A stretch of 64,000 bases of DNA, taken from assembly GCA_020796225.1 (NCBI GenBank), contig CM036754.1, forward strand, positions 43,251,779 through 43,315,778. The letters are read 5' to 3'. Position numbers and translations under genes: made by a program. Below, in pieces: positions 21,201 through 31,667 of this stretch (position 1 is its first letter; each line of letters opens with the position of its first letter). This stretch comes from Arion vulgaris. Lineage: Eukaryota > Mollusca > Gastropoda > Stylommatophora > Arionidae. Under the pieces are notes generated by a model. That model worked only from the letters and a program-made list of their open reading frames with translations, made no database searches and was not told where the DNA came from.

Positions 21201-21434
21201 AAATGACTGATTATAGTGAACTGCTGCTAGAGGATCTGTTTGGTAAGTTTTTCTTTGTTAAATGACTGATTATAGTCAACTGCTGCTAGAGGATCTGTTT
21301 GAAGTTTCCTTTGTTAAATGACTGATTATAGTCAACTGCTGCTAGAGGATCTGTTTGGTAAGTTTCCTTTGTTAAATGACTGATTATAGTCAACTGCTGC
21401 TAGAGGATCTGTTTCGCAAGTTTCCTTTGTTAAA
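18278..21434 (+). repeat. 58-bp satellite, about 54 copies
   Basis: Unit starts TTAAATGACTGATTATAGTC, then AACTGCTGTTAGAGGATCTG, then TTTGGTAAGTTTCCTTTG. Copies start at 18278, 18336 and on. Variants are ordered (GGCTCTG vs GGATCTG; CTGCTGTTAG vs CTGCTTCTAG; TTTCGCAAG vs TTTGGTAAG). Copies between about 18600 and 20160 have many single-base losses, while those from 20200 on are nearly perfect, which suggests poor read correction in the middle. It fills the intron between w12 and w13. Confidence 0.97.
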
Positions 21435-21444
21435 AAGCTGATCT

Positions 21445-21692
21445 AAAGTTGAAGAATTGACTTCATTGTACCAGGCTTTACCTTATATGGCTCAGTTCCT
21501 CTCCACAGAAGTGGCACGCCACATGCCGAGAGTATTGCTCAAAGCACACATTCCGTAGATCCAGCAACAATCCTAGAGATTTGGAAAAATTCCTAATGAA
21601 CAAAATGGTGTCAGTCCAGATTTGAACCCATGATCTTAGGAATTCAAGACAAAGGCATAACCACTTAGCCACAGAGAACTCCCAATACTATT
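21445..21692 (-). repeat. SINE family C copy
   Basis: Reverse orientation, abutting the satellite end; tRNA-like head at the right (TCTGTGGCTAAGTGGTTATG on the - strand). Confidence 0.85.
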
Positions 21693-21763
21693 TAATTTGT
21701 TGTAGGTAACTTCTTATAAGTTCCCTTTGATGATGCTAGTTAACTTCATGTCATTTATTTCAG

Positions 21764-22351
21764 ATACCAATGGTCAGACTGACTTACCTTTCCATGTGGA
21801 TACTGACCACTTTGATAATGGATTCGGTGTGACCTTTGACATCAGCCATGTTAAAGTTGGTCATTTCAGCCTTCCAAAGAGTGTTGTAAGCCCTCCGAAA
21901 ACCAGAGCTCCTGTGTATCGCTTATCCAGCTCTTTTGATCGGTCGGGACATGGTTGGAGCCTAGAGCTGCCAAGCTACAGCCTGACTCCAGTTACACTAG
22001 AGTATGTCAAGCAGAACTCGTTGCTAGTTGCTACTATGGTTAGTCTTGTATGCTCTGACAATTTGGACGACATAGAGCAGCACTTCACTGCAGATCACTT
22101 TACCTTATCGGAATCTGTCTCAGGTTCAGGCAGTCTCGGTAGAATGTATCCAAATCACTTGAGAACACAGCATTCAGATATCAGCTTGGTAGATATCCGC
22201 AGTTATCGTTACCACCGATTGACAGATGACTACCCCATACTACAGCGCCACCTGCTGCACTATATCCTTCCCTGGCAGGGCGGATAACCCTGAGTTGCTG
22301 ACAAGTGTGGAGCCAATTCTCAAATTTGTGACCAATGAGATTGATGACCAG
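21764..22351 (+). CDS. ZFYVE26: ZFYVE26 exon w13, large, one-base frame slip
   Basis: Acceptor TTTATTTCAG, donor ACCAG|GTAATG, phase 1 in. It opens with DTNGQTDLPFHVDTDHFDNG. Later come LTPVTLEYVKQNSLLVATMV and YPILQRHLLHYILPWQG. A TAA at 22285 ends that frame, but DNPELLTSVEPILKFVTNEI continues one base over and leaves in phase 0, as w14 needs. One surplus G in the GGGCGG run (22278-22283) explains it. The largest exon in the window, it lies immediately after the satellite intron. Confidence 0.92.
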
Positions 22352-22790
22352 GTAATGTGTGCTCTTAAATTATTTATTTGTCCCCAGATCAGACCTGGCC
22401 CCGGGAGGCTAAATTAAAGGAGAAATTGTGAGACACTCACAAGGACCTACTACTCATTTGATTCATGTAGGCAGTTTATCTCTTTGTTTAGATATCGTAG
22501 CAAGAGAAATGGATTACATAAGAGGAAGAAGAAGCTGGTTACAGGGTTGACACATGTACATATTTGCTGCTTCAAATTGAGCCACTACTGGGACACCTCC
22601 TAACAGGGACACCCTCTCACTGCGATAACAATAATCTCATCTTACAGGGATAGTTTTCTCAGAATCTATCTAGGAGCCCCTTGTTGAGAAGGTACAAATA
22701 AGACCCTTGAACTCTGCCAAACATGTTTATGAAAAGTGACCAATGAGAATTGTACGCTAGGTAAAATAATACATGTTTACCCAATGTCTG
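22352..22790. other. Intron, nothing recognised
   Basis: No repeat family or exon seen between w13 and the SINE D copy. Confidence 0.5.
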
Positions 22791-22796
22791 TGGAGG

Positions 22797-23062
22797 AGAG
22801 CCCCACTAGTGTAGTTGGTAGTGAACTCGCTTCTTAGGCTAACAGTCTGAATTCATTTCCACAGTGGGCGTGGAATATTTTCCCACAGATCGGCTCTCAG
22901 GTCAACCCAGCCTCAATTGGGTACCAGGAAATGCACTGGGAAGTAAAAGCGGACGGTGTGATGTTGACCACATCACCCATCATGTGCCTACAGTCAATGA
23001 AAAATATGGGGCTAACACCGTATTACCCAATTTACCTTGCGGTATGAAAAGGGGTTCCTTTA
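22797..23062 (+). repeat. SINE family D copy
   Basis: TAGTGTAGTTGGTAGTGAAC head, CAACCCAGCCTCAATTGGG, TGATGTTGACCACATCACCC and GTATGAAAAGGGGTTCC end. Confidence 0.9.
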
Positions 23063-23514
23063 CCTTTTTTGTTCCTTTTCCAATGTCTGTAGATACCAAC
23101 ATTACCATTTCCATCGACGTCAACGTTGACAGAAGCTGCAAAGAACACATTCCTATGACAGTAAATACAGAGGTCAGAGGAAAGGGGATGAATAGACACA
23201 GAATAGTGATGATTACATGCAGGATGGTGATACTGTGGTATACACTGATGAAATTACCATGCAGAAGGACAAGGCACTGAGCAAGCAGACCACCTGGCTG
23301 ACACTGCAGTGGTCTAGGAAGGACAGTCAATGGATAGTGTAGATATCAATGCTACAATGGAAGAAGGTGGTATAGATGACTTTAAAAACATTGATAAATC
23401 TGCACCCCTACAGAGTGAAGTAAAAGGGATTAAAAATGAGATCCGCCAGACACAAACACTTAGTTCATTAATAAACACTGAACCAGTGTGATTAGTCGTT
23501 TCAGTTTGTAATAT

Positions 23515-23800
23515 CTTCATTAGCGAAACACGTACAAAGTACCATAGTTTTACAAAATACAGAAACAGTGACGATAAATAGCAACGTTTCGACCAAAAGG
23601 CCTTTTGAATGTTTATGTAACCATCCATTTGTAAGTGTTCTTTTAATTCGTCACTCCTGTTGTATCGTTTGCTTGATAAAGGTTTATGTTATATCAAACG
23701 TTGCTGTTTATCGTCACTGTTTCTGTATTTTGTAAAACTATAGTACTTTGTTTGATCGTTTCGATATTTCACCAAGTTTTACTGCAGTCTTCCCCCTTTT
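23515..23800. mobile_element. Penelope terminal-repeat palindrome
   Basis: Left half (AAAGTACCATAGTTTTAC ... AACGTTTCGACC) is inverted in the right half (GATAAAGG ... GTAAAACTATAGTACTTTG), with about 100 bases between. It has no coding body and ends in an extension with TTTTACTGCAGTC, also found at the left end of the 3587 element. Confidence 0.85.
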
Positions 23801-23804
23801 TTGA

Positions 23805-24110
23805 TAATATCTTCATTGCACTCCAAACATTTCTATAGGTGCTCCAATCTCCTTTGCAATATCTCCAACAGAGTCCAGCGACTAACCATACCAGTTGACG
23901 TTGATCGTGTCTCTGATACATTTGTGGTACTGTCTAGCGTCATTCTGATTGTGAACTGTTGTTAGTAAACCACAAAAGATCCCGCCTACACGCACAATCT
24001 CCATTGTAAGGCAGAGAATCCATTGATTAGTCGTTATCCACATGTAAAAGATATTGCGGCGATCGAAGCACCTATAGACCTGTCTGGAGCACTGTGATGA
24101 TGATCCTTAC
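23805..24110. mobile_element. LINE 3' tail fragments, both orientations
   Basis: 23805-23900 is a reversed LINE tail (ATTGCACTCC...GGTGCTCCAATCTCC). 24040-24110 is the same tail forward (GCACCTATAGACCTGTCTGG then TGATGATGATCC). Confidence 0.6.
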
Positions 24111-24244
24111 TAATCATTAATGTTTTTGTCTTGTGTAATTTGTATGATCTCGTTATCTGTTTGTTTGTTTACATATCAATGTGGTTTTCTGAATTTAGCT
24201 ATGAGATTTAATGCCTGCTTACATTTTTCATCCATTCTGATCAG

Positions 24245-24454
24245 GTCAAACTGTGCATGTTTAGTTTGCCCAACAGTGACCAGTTTCAGTGTGTCATCCA
24301 AGATATGGCCAACCGTCTGTTGGAGGAACGCAAGTGGATGGAGATCTTCAACATTATCAAGTGTTTGCCAAAATTGGTTGTTGCCGAGCGTATGTACTTG
24401 CAGAATCTGCATGACTTTGTGTTGTCATGCTGGGCAATCAGTGAAGTTGGAAAG
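24245..24454 (+). CDS. ZFYVE26: ZFYVE26 exon w14
   Basis: Acceptor CTGATCAG, donor AAAG|GTATTA, phase 0 to 0, 70 codons. Encodes VKLCMFSLPNSDQFQCVIQD, then LLEERKWMEIFNIIKCLPKL and a further helix ending WAISEVGK. This is typical ZFYVE26 solenoid-like helix-pair sequence. Confidence 0.95.
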
Positions 24455-24527
24455 GTATTACGCATCGCTAAATTATAATATTGTGTTATGTATAAATTAT
24501 ATATAAAATTATATATAATGTTGTTAG

Positions 24528-24835
24528 AACATCCTGGACAGAGAAGAAAAAAACAAAGACATCCTACAAGACCTGAATATAGAGGAGCATTGGCTCATAA
24601 ATAACACCATGTCCCGGAAGATGAAATATTTTAGCCGTGTGGCTTGGAGAGAACGGTAATGGAAGGCATGATTCCTGGAGTACAAGGCAGGGGATGACCA
24701 ATACGAAGGTGGCAGCAGGACATCAAAGAAACATTGAACATAACTCTGGAAGAGGAGAACTTGCAGGAGACAGAGAGTTTTCAGGCGAGCTGTGATATAT
24801 CGATGTTCCGCAAGGGACATGCTACTACTTAAACT
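24528..24835 (+). mobile_element. Non-LTR RT C-terminal fragment
   Basis: The + strand has DILQDLNIEEHWLINNTMSR, KMKYFSRVAWRER, and after slips the MEGMIPG...WQQDIKETLN tail. It lies 75 bases after the w14 donor. Confidence 0.85.
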
Positions 24836-24849
24836 TACTTGAAATTATA

Positions 24850-25560
24850 ATACTGTTTCTAGAGTAATTATAGTAGTGTTAGTAGTCTACCTTCACTCAT
24901 TGTTTACTATATGATAGTTTCAATATCAGTTTCGAATATCATCATTGTACTCAGGATATGTCCATGGGTGCTCCATCTCCTTTGTAATATCTTAACAGCT
25001 TTCAGAGACTAGCCGTACCAGTTAGAGATTGATTGCTGCGTCTACTCATATACCTGTTGTAATTCTCTTTTCTGTCCATTTCAATCCAATCCATCGACAC
25101 CCATGTGCTTGGAATGAAGAGGAATCTAATTCTGTGATTTGTTGACACTTGTAGTGTGTCAGTCCACTATATGCACATCGAACTAACCTCCACCTTCTGG
25201 ATCACATTCAATGAATCACTCAGAATACACACAAGTTAACCACTCATTTTAATATGGGAAGTTTGCACCGAGAACATGAGAACATTACACCCCTGTTAGT
25301 TCCCTGTGACATATAGGCCAGGCACATCCAGATTTTATCCAAAGTGTATGCACATTATCCAACAGGACACAAATTTGTACAGAAAGGTTATTAAGATTTT
25401 ACAAACAGAGAGCCCCACTTTAACTCATAGTGGACCAGGGCACCATATTTATTTATAATCAAAATAATTCCTCTCGTAATGTTATAAGTTACATAAGGCC
25501 TGCAAGCAATTTCTACATACCACTCTATCCTGGACCACTCGCTCAATCTCCTCCATGGAA
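24850..25560. other. Intron, mostly unrecognised
   Basis: 24940-25040 is a reversed LINE tail with GGGTGCTCCATCTCC. The rest shows no exon and no known repeat. Confidence 0.5.
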
Positions 25561-25569
25561 CTGAGACCA

Positions 25570-25860
25570 ATATTTCTTGCCTCTCAGCAAAGTTTGTTTC
25601 AGGGTCTCCTTAGGTCATCTTCTTTTTTGAACCCTTTGCATTCCACTTCAATGCCTACTTTGATATTCTTTGATCATTTCTTCTCAAGGCGTGTCCAACA
25701 TATCTCCATCTTCTCCTTCTTATAACAGTTGTTACTAGTGGTTGACCAGACATTTCTCTGATTTCATCACTTCCAATTCGTTGAATTATTTTTCTGAGAC
25801 ATCTATTTTCAAATACATTTAACTTGCTTTGTTTATGTACATTGACAAAATATTTTTGAA
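25570..25860 (-). mobile_element. Non-LTR RT C-terminal fragment
   Basis: The - strand reads LNVFENRCLRKIIQRIGSDE, IRRRRWRYVGHALRRND. A related fragment is at 52290-52600 (-). Confidence 0.85.
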
Positions 25861-25989
25861 CACGAAAAGGAAAATGCAAAAATGATTTTTAGTAAGAACA
25901 AAATAACTAATAATAAAATGAGAACAAAATTGTCATTTACCACTTGTATTTGTCATATACAATTTAAATATATCATATACATCTGCATA

Positions 25990-26220
25990 CAAAGAACGAG
26001 TAAATCATTTTTCGGACATGTAATGAGGAAGGGAGGTTTAGAATACATTGTGACAACAGTTAAAATCGAAGGTAGACGAGACAGACAAAGACCGACAGAT
26101 AAAATTGTTGATATCCTGACTTCATGGCACGGAAGAGCGTCAACATCTGAGATGATAGCAAACACCAGAGATTTGTGGAGATCCATGATCACATATGCCA
26201 TCCGGCACAGCACCTGATGA
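25990..26220 (+). mobile_element. Non-LTR RT C-terminal fragment
   Basis: The + strand reads SFFGHVMRKGGLEYIVTTVK, RRDRQRPTDKIVDILTSWHG and a TRDLWRSMITYAIRH tail, open over 60 codons. This very common RT tail is the uninterrupted reference for 40860-41460. Confidence 0.9.
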
Positions 26221-26339
26221 TGATACATCTGCAAGTCATAAAATGTGCTTCTGTTCATACTACATCCACATTTACACATTCCAGGAAAGTTTAATAATTT
26301 TTGAGTAGTCAGCTAATAGTTTTAACTTCCTTCTTTTAG

Positions 26340-26546
26340 CCTGGATTTGCTCCGAAAGTTGGTGACAGACTTCGACAATTTTACAACACTACACTTCAAG
26401 CTCGGACTGTGCTCACTGTCTGTCAAGCTTTACCTCTTGACCTCGGTATTGATCTCCTTGACCTTTGTATGACAACCTTGAAAGAGAACTCTGGGTTATG
26501 GAAGGCTGTGAATGCCAAATATCAGGAAGCTTCTGTATACAGTAAG
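26340..26546 (+). CDS. ZFYVE26: ZFYVE26 exon w15
   Basis: Acceptor CTTCTTTTAG, donor AGTAAG|GTAGGG, phase 0 to 0, 69 codons. Encodes PGFAPKVGDRLRQFYNTTLQ, TVCQALPLDLGIDLLDLCMT and the helix NAKYQEASVYSK. Confidence 0.93.
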
Positions 26547-26574
26547 GTAGGGTTTTTAGACTAACGATTGCCTG

Positions 26575-26745
26575 TGTGTCATTCTTTTCACATGTGCATT
26601 TTTTCCAGAGACCCTTAGGATTGTTGCCGGAGCTACGGAGTTCATGTTTTGTGCAATGGCTTGCCATTGCTGTGAAGAGGAACTGAGCCATATGGGGTAA
26701 ATCCTGGTGCAATGAAATCAATCCTATGGCTTTAGACCTTTCTAG
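26575..26745 (+). repeat. SINE family C, head missing
   Basis: From GTGCATTTTTTCCAGAGACC to GAGCCATATGGGGTAAATCC. It starts about 28 bases after the w15 donor. Confidence 0.8.
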
Positions 26746-26989
26746 ATCTTGTATAAAATTCCCTGTCTTTTGTATCTCACACAGAGCTCCATGCAGCTTT
26801 TTCCAGTATAGTTTCACTAGACCAGAGAGTTTGCTTACGGAATCTGTTGTCATGCCATGTGGTATATTGAAGATTGTGGTGTTAGGCACATATTTTTCTT
26901 TGTCGGACCACAGACAATAGTTGATAGTATCAACATCCTTCCTTTTCTCATCGATTGTCTCAGTACTCATTGTTTTCTCTAGTACATTC

Positions 26990-27800
26990 ATCGTTCATTG
27001 TTTCTGGACCCATAGTACTCTGCATTCAATCCGTTCATTGTTTCTCTAGTACCTTCATTACATTCATTGTTTCTCTAGTACATTCAATACGTTCATTGTT
27101 TCTCTAGTACCTTCATTACCATGTTTCGGACTTATACTCATTTCTTCTATAGTACTCTTGTCTTAGTTTCACATTCATTGTTTCTCTAGTACATTCAATA
27201 CGTTCATTGTTTCTCTAGTACCTTCATTACATTCATTGTTTCTCTAGTACCTTCATTACGTTCATTGTTTCTCTGCTACCTTCATTACTCTTTTCGTTCA
27301 TTGTTTTCTCTGCTACCTTCATTACGTTCATTGTTTCTCTAGTACCTTCATTACTTCATTGTTTCTCTAGTACTTCAATGTCATTGTTTCTCTAGTACCT
27401 TCATTACATTCATTGTTTCTCTGGTACCTTCATTACGTTCATTGTTTCTCTGTACCTTCATTACTCATTGTTTCTCTGTACCTTCATACGTCATTGTTTC
27501 TCTGTACCTTCATTACGTCATTGTTCTCTGTCCTTATACGTCATTGTTTCTTGCTACCTTCATTACGTTCATTGTTTCTCTGGTACCTTCATTGTTCATG
27601 TCTTCGTACTTCATTGTCTCTGTACCTTCATTAGTTCATAGTTTCTCGGGCCTTCATTTTTCCTGTCCTTCATTACGTTCATTGTTTCTTTGCTACCTTC
27701 ATTATGTTCATTGTTTCTCTGCTACCTCATCCATTGTTTCTTGCTACTTATATTTATTGTTTCTTGCTCCTTCATTACGCCATTGTTTCTCTGGTACCTA
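26990..27800 (+). repeat. 29-bp minisatellite, about 28 copies
   Basis: Unit TTCATTGTTTCTCTAGTACC plus TTCATTACG. The middle (27450-27780) has many missing bases, as in the 58-bp array. Short open frames here are composition only. Confidence 0.93.
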
Positions 27801-28280
27801 ACTGAGCTTGAGTTGGCATGAGAGCTGTTTGTGTTGGAAAATTTCTCGCTCCATCCATCTTGGAATTTAGAAGCAGAGAGACTAATCATTTAGACAACTA
27901 ATGTACAAATAATTATTCTACTGTTGCTGTCTTATGTTGTCTATCTTTCTATCATTGTCTATTCTTGTTGTGACTTTCAGCGTTCAGGGTATGCGAAGAG
28001 CTTTATCAAGTGCGCCTCATATATAGTGTTTTCTACCGCCTGTGTTATTTCTTAAGTCTATCTTTGTGTGGGTGACCTGTGGCCTTGAAAGCGTTGTATC
28101 TGAATTGTGGTGCTAGTTGTAGTGTACTTTTAGGTGATAACCATGTTACAAAAGAGTCTTTGAACAATTGATGGATGCTGGAAGATGGTCTGATGTTAAT
28201 ATTTTGTCTGTGAAAAATGTATGTTTGGTTTGTAATTTATAATTATTTTTGTAACTGCTTTGTATTTGACTTGTAATCAG
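27801..28280. other. Intron, nothing recognised
   Basis: No repeat family or exon seen before w16. Confidence 0.5.
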
Positions 28281-28523
28281 ATTATGGACTGTGTCAAATC
28301 TCTGCGTATCAAGTTGTCCATGAGAGATGTACCTTTTCTGTCTATGAGCTCTGAGGACCAGCATCTACACAAGCTTTTGGAAAAGTTCACTGATTGGAGA
28401 CTGATACCCAAAGCCAGTCAGGAACAACCTCAAGATGTGTTGCTTGTTCTGGAAAAGGCTGGAGACTTCAATACTGCCTGCGCTTGGGCTGAAATACACA
28501 AGTTGCCACAGGATATCATTAAG
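28281..28523 (+). CDS. ZFYVE26: ZFYVE26 exon w16
   Basis: Acceptor TTGTAATCAG, donor TTAAG|GTATAG, phase 0 to 0, 81 codons. Encodes IMDCVKSLRIKLSMRDVPFL, an EDQHLHKLLEKFTDW helix, and LLVLEKAGDFNTACAWAEIH, a helical repeat typical of the family. A 77-bp tandem array begins about 22 bases after the donor. Confidence 0.94.
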
Positions 28524-28545
28524 GTATAGTTTAAACAATTATATT

Positions 28546-29165
28546 TTTATAGAATGTTAGCTATTTATATGTTAGATAAGATTAGTAAGGGGTCTTGTGA
28601 CTAAGTCAAGCCTTTGCCTTGCTTTATAGAATGTTAGCTATTTATATGTTAGATAAGATTAGTAAGGGGTCTTGTGACTAAGTCAAGCCTTTGCCTTGCT
28701 TTATAGAATGTTAGCTATTTATATGTTAGATAAGATTAGTAGGGGGTCTTGTGACTAAGTCAAGCCTTTGCCTTGCTTTATAGAATGTTAGCTATTTATA
28801 TGTTAGATAAGATTAGTAAGGGGTCTTGTGACTAAGTCAAGCCTTTGCCTTGCTTTATAGAATGTTAGCTATTTGACTTGTAATCAGATAGATGTGTAAG
28901 AGTCTCTGACTAAGTTTCATAATGTCCTTTTGCTTGCTTTAGAATGTTAGCTATTTAAAGTTCAGATAAGATTATAAAGCAGTCTAGGAACAACCTCAAG
29001 CTATTGTTGTTGCTTCTGAAAGGCTGGAGATTATAGCTATTCTAAATATTTAGTAAGGATTATAAGGCTATGTAAGTCAACATTTATTTTTATAGAATGT
29101 TAGCTATTTATATGTTAGATAAGATTAGTAGGGGTCTTGTGACTAAGTCAGCCTTTGCCTTGCTT
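28546..29165 (+). repeat. 77-bp tandem array fused to a SINE C head
   Basis: Near-perfect copies start at 28546, 28623, 28700 and 28777, with worn copies to 29165. The unit joins TTTATAGAATGTTAGCTATT text to AAGGGGTCTTGTGACTAAGT and CAAGCCTTTGCCTTGC, the head of SINE C. The last copy runs into a full SINE C body. Confidence 0.9.
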
Positions 29166-29365
29166 TCGAAGGTAGTGGCTCTAGTCCGGCCTGCTGTTCT
29201 ATTTAAGTGCATTTTCCATAGACCCATAGGATTGTTTCCGGAGCTATGGAGTTCATGCTTTGTGCAATAATCTCAGCAGGTGGCATGTCATTTCTGCAGA
29301 GAGGGACCGATCCATACGTGGTAAAACCCGGTGCAATGAATTAAATCCTTCGGCGTTAGACATTT
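29130..29365 (+). repeat. SINE family C copy
   Basis: Body after the 77-bp array: GTGCATTTTCCATAGACCC, ATAGGATTGTTTCCGGAGC and the GGTAAAACCCGGTG end. Confidence 0.85.
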
Positions 29366-29409
29366 TTTAGCTATTTCAAAGAAATACACACATTTGGGAC
29401 AAATGGCAC

Positions 29410-29880
29410 AAATTTTAAATGCAAACATGTCACCATGAACACTAAAAAAGCATTGTACAACACAGTCTTTCTCCCGACAGTGCCAAACCTGGACGCTAAC
29501 ATCAACCGATAGATGAAAACTATTCACGGTAGGGATGATGTGTCTACACAGAGTTCTGGGAGTATCAATGTGAGACCGTTTTAGAAATGAAGATATAAGG
29601 AAAAAAGTGGGGACAACATCAGTACTGAACTTCATCAAGAAACAACAAATTGAATGTTGGCCACATAAGCAGATTATCAACAGATGGTGCACCTAAAGAG
29701 CAATGTTACTCCGATACAGTGGATACAAAGCAAAAGGCTGTCTATGAAAAATGTGGACCTCAGAGATTACAGAGGCGATAAAATAAACTGTTTATGAAGC
29801 ACACATAAAAACCTGTTATAGAAATCTCTACTTATCCTTACACTTTGAAGCAAAACAGGATTATAGAAAAGAAGACTTCA
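29410..29880 (+). mobile_element. Non-LTR RT C-terminal fragment
   Basis: Follows the same text as 50215-50600 (NTKKALYNTVFLPTVPNLDA, then shifted FIKKQQIEC-like text). It has several slips and ends 65 bases before w17. Confidence 0.85.
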
Positions 29881-29945
29881 TTTTCTAAATTTTTTTTTAA
29901 CCTCACTGAATAGTTTACAATTATTCTTATGTTTCTCTTATGCAG

Positions 29946-30197
29946 GACATTGAGAAGCAACATGTGTTCCATCTTCTAACGCTAGCTCAGTCAGATACTG
30001 TAACAGCTTTTCAACTTCTGGACAAGCTTAGATTGACATCAGAATCTGAATGCCTGTCTGTGTGTCAGTCATTGGCTGACTGTCTGACAAGGCCTAGAGA
30101 CATCAAGTTTGTTGTCGGTTACATGTTGCAGTTTCTTGGCCAGCACCTCCATCCTGAAGATATAGAGGATCTGAGGCTCAGAAGAATTGGAGCAAAG
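29946..30197 (+). CDS. ZFYVE26: ZFYVE26 exon w17
   Basis: Acceptor CTTATGCAG, donor CAAAG|GTAGGA, phase 0 to 0, 84 codons. Encodes DIEKQHVFHLLTLAQSDTVT, AFQLLDKLRLTSESECLSVC, and FVVGYMLQFLGQHLHPEDIE: three clear amphipathic helix pairs. Confidence 0.95.
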
Positions 30198-30242
30198 GTA
30201 GGATTTGATTATTGTAGGATAATGGGTTATCATCATTCAATG

Positions 30243-30470
30243 TGGACGTCTCTGGTTTAGCGGTAGTGAGCTCGATCACAACCCAAGAGTACCTTGTTCA
30301 AACTCTCGGCAGACAGTTTGGAAGCAAATTTTCTTGTTGATTTTTACGAGCGTAAAAATAGACGCATGTTCAGAAAGGAATGGCAAACTACTAAACGTGT
30401 AAGTGGTGCCTATGAAATGAATGACTCTTTTACTGTGGTTGATGGCGATATCCTGTAGAGCGATATATCA
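30243..30470 (+). repeat. SINE family E copy
   Basis: GTCTCTGGTTTAGCGGTAGT head, TTCAAACTCTCGG box, AAAGGAATGGCAAACTAC and the CCTGTAGAGCGATATATC end. Confidence 0.85.
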
Positions 30471-30600
30471 TTATTCAATAGCTAGTCCTAAGTAAAATTG
30501 TAGTCACCTCTAATAAGTAAAAGATATCCTGTAGAGCGATATATCATTATTCAATAGCTAGTCCTAAGTAAAATTGTGTCACCTTAATAAGTAAAAAAGT
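30447..30600 (+). repeat. 76-bp tandem duplication
   Basis: GATATCCTGTAGAGCGATAT begins at 30447 and again at 30523, duplicating the SINE E 3' end with flank. Confidence 0.88.
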
Positions 30601-30868
30601 AAAGGAACCCTTTCATACCTTGTGGTATATAGGGCAATACAGCGTTAGGCCTGTATTATTCATTGACCATCGGCACACGATGGGTGATGTGGTCAGCATC
30701 ACGCCGGCCGCCTTTACTTTCCCAGAGCATGTCTGGTACCCAGTTGAGGCTGGGTCAACCTGAGAGCCGTCCAGTCGGGAAAAATTCCACGCACACTGAG
30801 GAGTTGAACCCTGACCACCAGCCTTGAGAAGCGAGTTCACTAACAACTACACTACCGCGGCTCTCAGT
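30600..30868 (-). repeat. SINE family D copy
   Basis: Reverse: GGAACCCTTTCATACC, CACGATGGGTGATGTGGTC, CAGTTGAGGCTGGGTC, with the tRNA-like head at the right (GTAGTGTAGTTGTTAGTG on the - strand). Confidence 0.9.
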
Positions 30869-30869
30869 C

Positions 30870-31165
30870 ACCCTAATAGTCCTTCTGAATTTTTCTCTGT
30901 CATGGGCCAGATGTCCTGCCTCTGCTGCTGTCATGCTCAAATCATCAGTTACTTACTGAATCCACTTCTTCATGGTCTTCCTCTTTTCCTTTTTACTGGG
31001 ATGTCTCCTTCCATAATTTTCTTCTCCAACCCTTCATTTCTTTTTATGGCCACAAGACTGTAGTTTTCTTATTTGTAGCATTTGCCAGTTTTATTTAATT
31101 CTGATTTTTTGGAATAGATCTATTTGTTCTCGTCTCTGTCCATGGTATAAGGAGGACTCTTCTGT
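30870..31165 (-). mobile_element. Non-LTR RT C-terminal fragment
   Basis: Reverse of the 16750-17225 family, with the LSMTAAEAGHLAHDREKFRR block. It is continuous across the point where the Penelope element split the copy at 3420-4880. Confidence 0.8.
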
Positions 31166-31375
31166 TATAGGATAATGGGTAGAGTTTAGGTTTTTCTGAA
31201 ACTTTTTTCTTTCAATTTTCTAATGCTGTTGTTTTATGCTGCAAAATGCCAAATCTGGACATTAATTAAGGAACAGGATTGAATATTACTTAAGAAATCT
31301 GGTGTTATCCTGCATTTCACGGGAACAGGAAATTTAAAAGATAATTTTTCTGTATTCTTACATTGTTCTAAATCG

Positions 31376-31615
31376 TGGCATATCCTTTACTGGAGGTAGC
31401 CATCAACCACAGTAAACGAGTCGTTGATTTTCTAGGCTCCACTTATACGTTCAGTAGTTTCCCATTGTTTTCTGAACGGTGAGGTCTGTTTTTACCTTTC
31501 GTAAAAATACAGCATAAACGAATTTGCTTCCAAACTGTCTGCCATGGAGTTTGAACCTGGTACGTTTTGGTTGTGATCGAGCTCACTACCACTTATGCTA
31601 CAGACGCTTACATTG
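31376..31615 (-). repeat. SINE family E copy
   Basis: Reverse match to 30243-30470, with GGTAGTGAGCTCGATC on the - strand at its right end. Confidence 0.85.
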
Positions 31616-31667
31616 TTATGTATTATACATAAATCTGTATGGATAATAATAGTATCCAGTTAGTCTC

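Noticed and set aside
18278..21434. CRISPR-like array
   Set aside because: Units are contiguous, with no unique spacers, and the setting is a eukaryotic intron.
25990..26220. Separate host gene with a GHVMR motif
   Set aside because: This is the frequent non-LTR reverse-transcriptase tail, repeated at 40780-41460.
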